DNA of 51,883 bases from Verrucomicrobiota bacterium (GTDB lineage Bacteria; Verrucomicrobiota; Verrucomicrobiia; Limisphaerales; SIBE01): the NCBI GenBank assembly GCA_027623095.1, contig JAQBVM010000007.1, forward strand, positions 1 to 51,883, read 5' to 3'. The notes beneath the pieces are model-generated. The model saw only the letters and a program-made list of their open reading frames with translations. It had not been told where the DNA came from and did no database searches. This document shows positions 17,249 to 25,378 of this stretch, piece after piece. Numbering within the stretch: position 1 is the first letter of the stretch; each line of letters starts with the position of its first letter. A program made the position numbers and the translations under genes.

Positions 17249-18519
17249 CCAAATTTGCGAGCAAGCCGGGCTCGATCGTAATTCCGGCGCTGCGCCGGAG
17301 TCATCCTTTCAAAGGAAGGTAAACCGTCGGCTTGCACGGGCCATGCAGACGTTTCTTCTTTCTGCGTGCCGGAGGGCGGCAGTGAATTCTGAGGAGGATT
17401 GGACAATGGATTGCCGCGAACCTCAACAGTCGATCTCCGCGTCGCCGCGCCATCGTAGCTCATCGCCTGATCCGTTAGTTCAAGATCCTTATCCAAGGTT
17501 CGTCTAGGAGAAATCCTCATCGCCTCGAGTATACCGTGGTAGGCACGGACAGCTTCTTTAGGCTCAATCTTTCCGTCGGTGATTAACCGGAGCATTTCTA
17601 TAAATGCGAGTTGATGTTCGGCGTTGTTTATCTTCCGGCCGAACAGGGCGACCCGAGCACCGTGTTTCTGCGCTTCATGAATCAACCTGAAAGCATCGTG
17701 GGTTGTTCCCGCGCTTCCCCCCAAAATCCCCACAATCAAACTCGGATCATACTGAACCAACTCCTCCAACAAACGCGGTCCGTGATAAACGATCTTCAAA
17801 AAGAGCGGACGGCCCGCCTCTGTGACACCCGACAGAGTTCGAAGAATCGTATCGTTGATAAACTCACCCAGGCGCTCTGGTGCAATTCCGGTCGGCACAT
17901 TGGGATCAAAGACCTCGAGAAAATATCGAAATCCCTTACGTTCCGCCTCCTCCCGGAATTCTTTGAACGCCCGAAGAGTGGCTTCGTCGCGCTCAAGATC
18001 GTTGACGAGCGTTACGGAGTAGAGACCGAGATTGGCTCCAGCGGCACCGGAGGATGTCCGATCGCACTCAATCTGCCCGCATTGAATATGGTCAATTGTC
18101 GCGGACCGAAACGGCTGCGAGGCTTCCCCTGAATAAGACCCGTGCCGAACAGCCCAAATATCCGAAGTATCATTGGCACGCACCGCCGGTGTAACCGGTG
18201 AGTCAAGAAAAAGACCTTCTTTCATGGTGAGTTGCTCATTTACAGAAGCAGACATCAACATGATATCGACGAGTTTCTGGCGTACCACTTCCCGAATAAT
18301 GTCGAGAAATTCCGGCAGATTCCGGTATCCAAATTCATCGCGCGTCCAAACTTCAGGTGAAAACAACGCCCGTCGCTCGCCGTGATGCGACAAATAATAC
18401 CGCGGCCCAGGCGCCCGAACACCGAAAGCCATGTCCGCATCCTTTGCATCGGCAAGAATGAACGTCTTGGACGACGGATCACGTTTGATCTCGGCGAGTT
18501 TCTTATCGAGAGATTTCAT
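17245..18519 (-). CDS. DeoC/LacD-like class I aldolase-superfamily protein of the BMC locus
   Basis: A 424-residue protein predicted to be a TIM-barrel aldolase. Supporting segments are GLYSVTLVNDLERDEATL, FRYFLEVFDPNVPTGIAPE, LFLKIVYHG with the candidate Schiff-base Lys242, IVGILGGSAGTTHDAF and ARVALFGRKINNAEHQ. Such a gene accompanies PVM-type BMC loci, where it is annotated loosely as deoxyribose-phosphate aldolase; the substrate is not established. After residue about 340 comes a Pro/Ser-rich linker and a short basic helix (TPAQRRNYDRARLARKFG), which could be a targeting peptide (inference). Last enzyme before chrA in the operon. Confidence 0.75.
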   Translation of the reverse strand: MKSLDKKLAEIKRDPSSKTFILADAKDADMAFGVRAPGPRYYLSHHGERRALFSPEVWTRDEFGYRNLPEFLDIIREVVRQKLVDIMLMSASVNEQLTMKEGLFLDSPVTPAVRANDTSDIWAVRHGSYSGEASQPFRSATIDHIQCGQIECDRTSSGAAGANLGLYSVTLVNDLERDEATLRAFKEFREEAERKGFRYFLEVFDPNVPTGIAPERLGEFINDTILRTLSGVTEAGRPLFLKIVYHGPRLLEELVQYDPSLIVGILGGSAGTTHDAFRLIHEAQKHGARVALFGRKINNAEHQLAFIEMLRLITDGKIEPKEAVRAYHGILEAMRISPRRTLDKDLELTDQAMSYDGAATRRSTVEVRGNPLSNPPQNSLPPSGTQKEETSAWPVQADGLPSFERMTPAQRRNYDRARLARKFG

Positions 18520-18573
18520 TCTAGAATGCAGTCCAACTACGGTAAATCCGTCTCGCGCAAAAATCGTGAATTT

Positions 18574-19500
18574 TTAGGCCTTCACCTTTGCGAGCGTCTC
18601 AAGGAGGGATCGTCCGGAGTTCTGGAGCCCCGTCAGCTCCTTGGGCCAGAGCTTGATCTCCACATGTTTTTCAACTCCGCGACTCCCCACGATGGAAGGA
18701 ACACTGAGACAAACGTCTCGGACGTCGTAGGCGCCGTGAATTAGCGACGAAACCGGCAACAAGCAACGCCGATTCAGAAGCACAGCATGAATCACATCCC
18801 GGATCGCGATTCCAACCGCCCATCCTGCGCCACCCTTGCGTTTGATCACCTCAGCGCCGCTTCCTTTTGTCCGCTCAAAAACCGCATTCTGAAAACCGGG
18901 TGAACACTCGGGAACACCGGTCATAGGCAAACCGTTTACCGCGGCCGAGGACCATATCGGAACCATTGAATCTCCATGTTCTCCCAAGATGAGCGCTTTG
19001 ACCTGGCTTGGAGCCAATCTCAATTCCTCCGCAATTAAAGAGCTAAAGCGGGATGTATCCAGCATCGTTCCCAAACCATAAACCTGATGCCAGGGCAGCC
19101 CAAGCCGTTGCACCGCCAATTGAGTCAGAATATCGACTGGATTGGATACGACAAAAACGTGCGCATCCTTTCGCATACCAGCCGCCTTAATACTTTCAAG
19201 AATCTGAACGAACAAGGCGACGTTTCGGTTGATCAGGTCCAATCGCGATTCATCCGGCTTGCGGCGCAGTCCGGCCGTTATCAAGAAGATGTCGCTATCG
19301 GCGGCCCGATTGTAGTCGCCCGCGTAAATGCGCTGGTCGCCGGCAAACGCGCTTCCGTGCAACAGATCCAGCGCCTCGCCCTCGGCCATCGCCTGATTCG
19401 CATCCAGAATCTGCATCTCGGACACCAGCCCGCCACATTGCAACGCGAATGCCGCGCAGGCGCCCACACGTCCGCCGCCTCCAATGATCGTCACTTTCAT
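18574..19500 (-). CDS. Lactate/malate dehydrogenase family protein of the BMC locus
   Basis: NAD-dependent 2-hydroxyacid dehydrogenase of 308 residues: Rossmann motif IIGGGGRVGACAAF, acidic residue after beta-2 (ILDAN) favouring NAD, ITAGLRRKPDESRLDLINRN around the substrate loop, VSNPVDILT, and the catalytic His in ILGEHGDSMVP. The residue matching the LDH Gln102 discriminator appears to be Arg80, the malate-type residue. The family occurs in PVM BMC operons, probably to recycle NADH inside or near the shell. Its ATG overlaps the end of the class II aldolase gene by one base. Confidence 0.87.
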   Translation of the reverse strand: MKVTIIGGGGRVGACAAFALQCGGLVSEMQILDANQAMAEGEALDLLHGSAFAGDQRIYAGDYNRAADSDIFLITAGLRRKPDESRLDLINRNVALFVQILESIKAAGMRKDAHVFVVSNPVDILTQLAVQRLGLPWHQVYGLGTMLDTSRFSSLIAEELRLAPSQVKALILGEHGDSMVPIWSSAAVNGLPMTGVPECSPGFQNAVFERTKGSGAEVIKRKGGAGWAVGIAIRDVIHAVLLNRRCLLPVSSLIHGAYDVRDVCLSVPSIVGSRGVEKHVEIKLWPKELTGLQNSGRSLLETLAKVKA

Positions 19501-20561
19501 CAGAGATTCTCCCTCCCAATGATTTGATCGGTTATCGCTTGAACAAGGGCCTCCGCTTCAGGGTCAGGACTTCCAGGACGAATCGCGCCAGACGACTTTC
19601 CGGAAGGAACGGCGCAGGTCACACCGGGGCGCCATTCTTCGTTGTCGCAGAGCTCGCACTCCTTTAGGCCGAATCGAGGATCCGGAATGCCAAGTGTTTG
19701 TTTAATATTAAGCAAATCTTGAAGCTGATTTGGGGTAAATGTTTTGAGTGGTTGCCCCAACTGTGATGCCACAATGACGGTCCGACAATACGCCTCCAGT
19801 ATCTCCATTTTGAAGTAAGCGTCCTCAACGTCGTTGTGACTCCATGAAACCACTCCATGATTCGCCATCAGCACGGTGTTGTGCTTCTCGACCAAGTCCG
19901 CGACGAGCTTGCCCATCTCTGGTGTGCCCGGCGTGCGATAGGGTGCGATAGGAACCTTGCCGATAAAAACTTCGATCTCCGGAATCATGCAAGACGGCGG
20001 CTCGACTCCCGCCACTGCAAATCCGGTGGCGTGTGGAGGATGACAATGGACGGTTGCCTTCGCCTGCGGAAGGCGCTTCATGATCTGAAGGTGCATGAGT
20101 ATCTCGCTCGTGCGCTTCTTGGATCCCGCCTTCTGATTTCCCTCCAGATCCACGAGGCACAAATCATCCGGCTTCATGAAGCCTTTCGAAACAAGCGTCG
20201 GAGTGCAGAGAGCCAAGCCGTCCGCAACGCGAACCGCGATGTTCCCACCGTTTCCATCCACGTAGGCGCGCTGCCACAAACGCTGTCCCACATCACAGAT
20301 TTGCTGCTTCAGTTTGCAAATCTCAGGAGAATTGAAGAATTCATCAAGGTCTCCCTGGGAACTGTCAGCGGTCACGGCCTTCGCGATCCTTTTCGCCCCC
20401 GCCTCTGGACCACTATTTGTGTTTTGACGGTTCGTTCCCTCCAGTTCTCGAAGGAGATCACGGGCAGACGGCGTGAAGACGGCGTCGGCAGGCAACCCAC
20501 GTACATCGCCCCCGTTCCGCAGCATTTCTTCAATGTCTTTTGCGCTAATTACAGTTCTCAT
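19500..20561 (-). CDS. BMC-associated class II aldolase (fuculose/rhamnulose-1-phosphate type)
   Basis: Zinc aldolase expected to cleave L-fuculose- or L-rhamnulose-1-phosphate to DHAP and lactaldehyde. The 353-residue protein is well over the about 215 of FucA. The core has GNGGNIAVR, the zinc ligands His172 and His174 in TVHCHPPHATGF, and His235 in LMANHGVV. Residues 1-42 are an added domain with LPADAVFTPSARDLLREL, and the C-terminus ends in an amphipathic helix (AEALVQAITDQIIGREN) that resembles an encapsulation peptide. It overlaps both the vertex-protein gene upstream and the dehydrogenase gene downstream by one base. Confidence 0.88.
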   Translation of the reverse strand: MRTVISAKDIEEMLRNGGDVRGLPADAVFTPSARDLLRELEGTNRQNTNSGPEAGAKRIAKAVTADSSQGDLDEFFNSPEICKLKQQICDVGQRLWQRAYVDGNGGNIAVRVADGLALCTPTLVSKGFMKPDDLCLVDLEGNQKAGSKKRTSEILMHLQIMKRLPQAKATVHCHPPHATGFAVAGVEPPSCMIPEIEVFIGKVPIAPYRTPGTPEMGKLVADLVEKHNTVLMANHGVVSWSHNDVEDAYFKMEILEAYCRTVIVASQLGQPLKTFTPNQLQDLLNIKQTLGIPDPRFGLKECELCDNEEWRPGVTCAVPSGKSSGAIRPGSPDPEAEALVQAITDQIIGRENL

Positions 20562-20863
20562 TATTCAAGGGGAGCGTAGAAGATTTCGTCCACCAACGCG
20601 GCGTTGAACGCGTCAATTGGGATCGGTTCCTCAAACGGAGACGCGGCTTCGCGTCCCTCAATAAAGCCAATGGTTTGCCCGATCCCGCCGCCGATATTGT
20701 CATAGACAACCGGGCTCGGATCAGCGCTCAGGCCAGCTGGTGCTTCCGTGCCGCGCTGAAAATGCTCCCGAGTAAACGGACTTACGATCAGCCAGCGCCC
20801 GCCTTTAAGCGCCGGCACAGTCTGACTTAATGTTACCCTTCCAATTACCGTACCCAGTCTCAT
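20561..20863 (-). CDS. BMC vertex (BMC-P, EutN/CcmL family) protein 1
   Basis: A 100-residue pentamer-forming shell protein that caps compartment vertices. It begins MRLGTVIGRVTLSQTVPALK and has the family's GGRWLIVSP strand and VVYDNIGGGIGQTIGFIEG loop. The C-terminal extension (PFEEPIPIDAFNAALVDEIF) is longer than in the other two vertex proteins here. The stop overlaps the start of the class II aldolase gene, indicating tight coupling. Confidence 0.9.
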   Translation of the reverse strand: MRLGTVIGRVTLSQTVPALKGGRWLIVSPFTREHFQRGTEAPAGLSADPSPVVYDNIGGGIGQTIGFIEGREAASPFEEPIPIDAFNAALVDEIFYAPLE

Positions 20864-20889
20864 AAAAATCGTTAGCGGCGTTCGTCACT

Positions 20890-21168
20890 TCATACCGGCA
20901 CGCCGGGTTCTTTTTCATCGACGATCCCAACAATCATCCACCGCGCCGGACTCTTGGAATCCCCAACCGCGCCGCGCGCCGCGCTGCCGTCGGAAGAGAT
21001 CAAGACTCTCTGGTGAAGCCCCGCCCCATGGGCGTCGATCGCAACCTGTGGAACCCCCTCAGGTTCGCCAGAGTTGCCGATGGGCTGGCATATGACCAGC
21101 CTCCAACCTTCGAAGCTCGAATGCTTTCGAGTTGCAACCACATTTCCTTCGACGCGCGCAAGAAGCAT
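20890..21168 (-). CDS. BMC vertex (BMC-P, EutN/CcmL family) protein 2
   Basis: A 92-residue shell pentamer protein: MLLARVEGNVVATRKHSSFE, GWRLVICQPI, VAIDAHGAGLHQRVLISSDG and a final MIVGIVDE strand. It matches the third vertex protein in its first fifteen residues, so these two are the closer paralogues. It sits between the aldehyde dehydrogenase and vertex protein 1 genes with short gaps. Confidence 0.88.
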   Translation of the reverse strand: MLLARVEGNVVATRKHSSFEGWRLVICQPIGNSGEPEGVPQVAIDAHGAGLHQRVLISSDGSAARGAVGDSKSPARWMIVGIVDEKEPGVPV

Positions 21169-21180
21169 AGGACGGGAGAA

Positions 21181-22674
21181 TCAATAAATCCTCAGATTAT
21201 CCACCATGACACATCGGCGGACACGGCAGAATGTTTTGGGATTTGTCACACCCTCTCCGGTTGGCGTCGCGATCGAGTAGCTTAAGTACCCTTCGCCGCC
21301 GAGCCCCAAGCCCGCCATGCACGGCCCGTTCTTGATAAAGATCGTCGTGTCGAGCGCCCGCGCCATCGCGGTCATATGCTCCACATTATGGGAATGAATA
21401 ATCGCCGTATGTTTGTAGTTGTGCTCGGCCGCCTTGGATAATTGGATTCCTTCCTCCACACTCCGAACTCGGACGATTGGAACAAATGGCATCATCTGTT
21501 CTTCCTTCACAAAGGGATGGCTGGCGTCGGTTTCGCCAAAAAGAAGCTCGGTCTTCTCGGGCGCGTTCACACTCGCTGCCCGCGCCAAAACAGACGCATC
21601 GCGTCCAATAAAATCCCTGTTCACGACAGGCTCGGGACATCCCCCTCCCTGACCTTCCTTAAACGTGAAGGCACTTTGCGTCAGCCTGTCCAGTTGCGCG
21701 TTGTTTAATCGCACAGCACCGTGGTTTTCCAGCTCCGTCATGAATTGATCGGCCACAGAATCGAGAACGAACACTTCCTTCTCGCCGATACAAAGCAAAT
21801 TGTTGTCGTATGCGGCTCCTTGAATGACCGCCTTTGCGGCGCGCTTCATGCAGGCAGTATTATCGATGAAAACAGGGGGATTCCCCGGACCGGCGCAAAT
21901 GGCCCGTTTTCCCGTCTGCATCGCCGCTTTCACAACCCCAGGCCCACCCGTGACCAGCAAAAGACGAACAGCGTCGTGAGCGCAGAGCGCTTTGAACGAT
22001 TCGAATGTGGGCTGCTCAATAATACAGGCAATATTCTCAATGCCGGTTTCGCGATGGATTGCCTGATTGAAGGCGCGAACTGCCGTTGCAGCGCACCGGC
22101 TTGCCGCTGGATGCGCATTGAACACAACCGCATTTCCTGCGGCGGCAATATTCACAATATTGCCGCTCAACGTTGGAATCGAATGCGTCGATGGCGTCAC
22201 TGCGCCCACAACGCCGAACGGAGTGTATTCCTCAAGTGTGATCCCGTGATCGCCGCTAAGTCCGTCCGGCCGCAACCACTCCACGCCGGGAACGAGCTTG
22301 ATGATCTTCAGCTTTTCAATCTTATGATCAAGCCGGCCAATCTTCGTCTCTTCGAGCTCGATCCTGCCCCATTCCTCGGCATTGGCATCGGCCATTCCTT
22401 TGATAATCTGGACAATCTTCCGGCGAGCTTCCATTCCTTTGCTCTGAAGTTGCAAGAACGCCTCATGAGCCGCCTCGCAAGCCTGAGCCGCATCTGAAAA
22501 AACACCAAAAGCACCCCTCGTATGCGAGGCGACGTTTCTCGCGCAGTTGCAGGAATCCGCCGCAGGAGGAGGCAAGGTGGGAACCAGGGCCGGGGCAGGA
22601 ACTTCCTGTTTACCAAGACGCCCAAGGACCTCCGAAACAACATCACGGATTAAAGATTCGTTTACAGCACTCAT
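21181..22674 (-). CDS. CoA-acylating aldehyde dehydrogenase of the BMC (PduP/EutE type)
   Basis: Oxidises a short aldehyde (lactaldehyde or propionaldehyde in this pathway) to acyl-CoA with NAD. The 497 residues show GAVTPSTHSIPTLSGNIVN, the catalytic Cys295 in DNNLLCIGEKE and GLGLGGEGY-type C-terminal motifs typical of PduP/EutE. An N-terminal helix (NESLIRDVVSEVLGRLGKQE) followed by a Pro-rich linker is a classic BMC encapsulation peptide. It lies between vertex protein genes 2 and 3. The core signature enzyme that defines this operon as a metabolosome. Confidence 0.94.
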   Translation of the reverse strand: MSAVNESLIRDVVSEVLGRLGKQEVPAPALVPTLPPPAADSCNCARNVASHTRGAFGVFSDAAQACEAAHEAFLQLQSKGMEARRKIVQIIKGMADANAEEWGRIELEETKIGRLDHKIEKLKIIKLVPGVEWLRPDGLSGDHGITLEEYTPFGVVGAVTPSTHSIPTLSGNIVNIAAAGNAVVFNAHPAASRCAATAVRAFNQAIHRETGIENIACIIEQPTFESFKALCAHDAVRLLLVTGGPGVVKAAMQTGKRAICAGPGNPPVFIDNTACMKRAAKAVIQGAAYDNNLLCIGEKEVFVLDSVADQFMTELENHGAVRLNNAQLDRLTQSAFTFKEGQGGGCPEPVVNRDFIGRDASVLARAASVNAPEKTELLFGETDASHPFVKEEQMMPFVPIVRVRSVEEGIQLSKAAEHNYKHTAIIHSHNVEHMTAMARALDTTIFIKNGPCMAGLGLGGEGYLSYSIATPTGEGVTNPKTFCRVRRCVMVDNLRIY

Positions 22675-22735
22675 TGTTCTTCTTGAAAATGGTCTTAGGA
22701 CCGACTGGAACTGATATTATCGAATTTCGCTTGGG

Positions 22736-23056
22736 TCACGCGCCCTTCGAGTTTGAGCTGAAAATCTGCTTGCCCAAAACATCAACCGAATCGACGATCC
22801 CGACGATTACAGCATCCACTGGAGCATCCTTCAGGTTAGGCGCCAATCGCGCGGAACTTCCCTGGCAGAAAAGCACCATCTCCCCGATCCCGGCGCCGAC
22901 ACTGTCCACAGCCACAATCGTGTTGGAACCGGGCCGAAAACGGGACGGATCTTTGTCATCCACAAGCTGCGGACGCAAAAGCAGGAGCTTTCTCCCACTC
23001 AAAGCAGGGTCTTTCTTGGTCGCCACGACCGATCCCTCAACTCTTGCTAGAAACAT
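22736..23056 (-). CDS. BMC vertex (BMC-P, EutN/CcmL family) protein 3
   Basis: A 106-residue shell pentamer protein beginning MFLARVEGSVVATKKDPALS, with GRKLLLLRPQLVDD, IVAVDSVGAGIGEMVLFCQG and VDAVIVGIVDSVDV. Together with the two other vertex genes it gives three BMC-P paralogues, the number reported for PVM-type loci. It is separated from the BMC-H gene by about 120 bp, which leaves room for an internal promoter, though none is evident. Confidence 0.9.
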   Translation of the reverse strand: MFLARVEGSVVATKKDPALSGRKLLLLRPQLVDDKDPSRFRPGSNTIVAVDSVGAGIGEMVLFCQGSSARLAPNLKDAPVDAVIVGIVDSVDVLGKQIFSSNSKGA

Positions 23057-23177
23057 GGTTTGATTGCTCGCAGGTTCTCGGTTGCATTTTGCCAGGCACC
23101 CTGCCCATGACCCTTAAGGCCGGCATTCGAAGAATCCGACCGTAAAGCGGCGGATGACTGGTCCCACAGTGCCGAAA

Positions 23178-23462
23178 TCACTTCTTTTTCGGCAGCACCG
23201 CGGCGACATCCGCGTGCGGACGCGCGATCACGTGAACGCTGACGACCTCTCCCTGGATGGCCTTGATGGCCTGGGCTCCAGCGTCCGTAGCCGCCTTCAC
23301 GGCGGCGACATCTCCCACAACGACGGCTGTGACGAGAGCATTGCCAACTTGCTGCATCGGACCAGCCAGTTCAACGTTCGCAGCCTTTAGCATCGCGTCG
23401 GTGCCCTCAACGAGAGCGACCAATCCGCGTGTTTCGATCATTCCAACAGCTTGTTGAGCCAT
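23178..23462 (-). CDS. BMC-H hexameric shell protein 1
   Basis: A 94-residue single BMC-domain protein starting [20 protein letters not shown]. Core: [31 protein letters not shown] and [12 protein letters not shown]. The pore-loop segment is QQVGNALV, lacking the GSG of PduA and the other hexamers here, which implies a different pore surface. C-terminus ends in LPKKK. Located between the acetate kinase and vertex protein 3 genes. Confidence 0.93.
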   Translation of the reverse strand: MAQQAVGMIETRGLVALVEGTDAMLKAANVELAGPMQQVGNALVTAVVVGDVAAVKAATDAGAQAIKAIQGEVVSVHVIARPHADVAAVLPKKK

Positions 23463-23483
23463 AGTTTTACCTTCGATTTGAAT

Positions 23484-24683
23484 CTAGTTTGAGATTGTGG
23501 GTTTGTTTAGAAATCGATGAACCTCGCGTGCCACGACCAATTCTTCGTTTGTCGGAATAACCATGACTTTCACGCGGGATTGCGGAGCGCTGATAACAAG
23601 TTCTTTGGCTTGTGACAGAGAGTTCAGATCCGAGTCGATAAGAATGCCGAGCTGATCCAGGTTTGCGCAGATGGCGGCCCGAAGTTCACTGCGATTCTCG
23701 CCAATGCCCGCCGTAAACACCAACGCATCGGCTCCGTCGAGTTGAAGAAAATAGCTGCCGATCCAATGGCGCGCCTGATGCACGAACAGATCGAGCGCGA
23801 GCTGTGCTTTCGCATTGCCTTCCGCCGCCTTGGCTTGGATATCGCGAATGTCGTTCGACACACCGGAAACGCCTTTCAGTCCGGACTCACTGCACAACTG
23901 GCGCTCCACCTCCTCTAGTGAAAGTCCGAGAGTCCTCATCGCAAACGGCACCGCAAACGAATCGAGTTCACCCACCCTGTTGTTGTGGGGCAACCCGGAC
24001 TGCGGGCTCATTCCAAGACTGTTCCCGATGGCCACGCCGTTGAGAATTCCGGAAATAGACGAACTGCCTCCCAAATGGCAGGAAATAACGCGCAAATTGG
24101 CAGCAGCGTCGAAAGGGCTGTTACCGCCATCGACATATAAGTTGCGCGCGCGGGCGGCAATATCAGCGCGACCCAACAGTTCGGCCGACCGCTCAGCGAT
24201 GAACTTATGACTCGCACCGTGAAAACCCCATCGGCGAATTCCCGCCTGGTTCCATGCGTCCGGAACCGCATACCGCATCGCCGCCTCGGGAGCCCATTGA
24301 TAGAAAGCCGTTTCAAAAAGCCCAACCAAAGGAGTGTCAGGCATTCGCGCAGCGAAAAGTCGAATTCCGGTGATATAGGGTGGATTATGCGCAGGCGCGA
24401 CCTGATTAAACGCCTCCATCGCGCCAACAGTGGCTTCGTCCAATCGGACGCAGCCATTCACGCCGCGAGCCATTATCGTTTTGAAACCAACGGCGGCAAG
24501 ATCGGCTTCGGACTTGATGTGGCCGCCCTTCTTGAGCTCCGCCAAACAGTCTTCGATCGCCTTGGCGTAGTCCGTGACGCGTTCGTATCCGCCCTGCGCC
24601 AGCTTCGCCTCCCGGTTGTTCGAGAAGTCGAACAACCGAAACTTCAGCGATGTGGATCCGAGATTGGCGACGAGGATCTTCAA
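23484..24683 (-). CDS. ackA: Acetate/propionate kinase of the BMC locus
   Basis: Converts acyl phosphate and ADP to acid and ATP, the energy-yielding last step of the pathway. The 399-residue protein has the ASKHA landmarks: MKILVANLGSTSLKFRLFDF, RRWGFHGASHKFIAERSAEL, SCHLGGSSSISGILNG and LVFTAGIGENRSELR. Length is normal. It lies between two BMC-H genes, a position typical of PVM loci. It has no evident targeting peptide, so it may act outside the shell. Confidence 0.94.
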   Translation of the reverse strand: MKILVANLGSTSLKFRLFDFSNNREAKLAQGGYERVTDYAKAIEDCLAELKKGGHIKSEADLAAVGFKTIMARGVNGCVRLDEATVGAMEAFNQVAPAHNPPYITGIRLFAARMPDTPLVGLFETAFYQWAPEAAMRYAVPDAWNQAGIRRWGFHGASHKFIAERSAELLGRADIAARARNLYVDGGNSPFDAAANLRVISCHLGGSSSISGILNGVAIGNSLGMSPQSGLPHNNRVGELDSFAVPFAMRTLGLSLEEVERQLCSESGLKGVSGVSNDIRDIQAKAAEGNAKAQLALDLFVHQARHWIGSYFLQLDGADALVFTAGIGENRSELRAAICANLDQLGILIDSDLNSLSQAKELVISAPQSRVKVMVIPTNEELVVAREVHRFLNKPTISN

Positions 24684-24701
24684 GAGGGCGATCGGCTTAT
24701 C

Positions 24702-24980
24702 CTATTGCAACCATTTGCCAAGACCGGAGAGCCCTTCGTGCGGGCGGGGAATGACTTGCACGCTGATCACCTGACCAACTTGCGAAGCCGCAGCCGCGCC
24801 AGCGTCCGTTGCGGCCTTTACAGCGGCGACATCTCCCCGGAAGAATCCGGTCACGTATCCGCTACCGATTTTCTCCCATCCGACGAGCGTTACGTTCGCG
24901 GCCTTCAACGCCGCGTCGCATGCTTCGAGCAACGCGCAAAGGCCCTTTGTTTCGATCATTCCAATTGCTTGTTGAGACAT
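24702..24980 (-). CDS. BMC-H hexameric shell protein 2
   Basis: A 92-residue BMC-domain protein starting [20 protein letters not shown]. The pore loop EKIGSGYV is of the PduA type; the core has [20 protein letters not shown] and [12 protein letters not shown]. The ATG at 24980 is preferred over in-frame starts further upstream because the BMC fold begins here. It lies between acetate kinase and BMC-H 3 genes with short gaps. Confidence 0.94.
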   Translation of the reverse strand: MSQQAIGMIETKGLCALLEACDAALKAANVTLVGWEKIGSGYVTGFFRGDVAAVKAATDAGAAAASQVGQVISVQVIPRPHEGLSGLGKWLQ

Positions 24981-25017
24981 AGGTATTAGAAAGTTGAGGT
25001 TGAAAAACGGGTTGAGC

Positions 25018-25308
25018 TTACTTGCCGCCCTTTGCAGGTTCTCCGAAAAAGGCTTTGAGCAAATCGTCATGCGGCCTGGCGAGAATGTGGGAACTCACTA
25101 GTTCACCCACCTTGCTTGCCGCTTTGGATCCGGCGTCCACTGCAGCTTTCACACTGCCCACATCTCCCGTCACGAAAACGGTTATCAATCCGCCACCGAT
25201 CGGAATCGTTTTCGTCAAAGTGACATTGGCCGCCTTCACCATGGCATCGCTGGCTTCAACACTGCCAACGTAGCCTTTCGTCTCGATCATTCCTAATGCA
25301 TCGCTCAT
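25018..25308 (-). CDS. BMC-H hexameric shell protein 3
   Basis: A 96-residue BMC-domain protein starting [20 protein letters not shown]. The pore loop is IPIGGGLI, the core has [20 protein letters not shown] and [13 protein letters not shown], and a short tail GEPAKGGK follows. It is the second gene of the operon after pduL. The three BMC-H paralogues differ mainly at the pore and C-terminus. Confidence 0.94.
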   Translation of the reverse strand: MSDALGMIETKGYVGSVEASDAMVKAANVTLTKTIPIGGGLITVFVTGDVGSVKAAVDAGSKAASKVGELVSSHILARPHDDLLKAFFGEPAKGGK

Positions 25309-25378
25309 ACAATTCTGGATTTTGGATTTTGGATTCTAAATTCGCCAGCCTTCTGCAGGACCGGAGAAATTCGACAGA

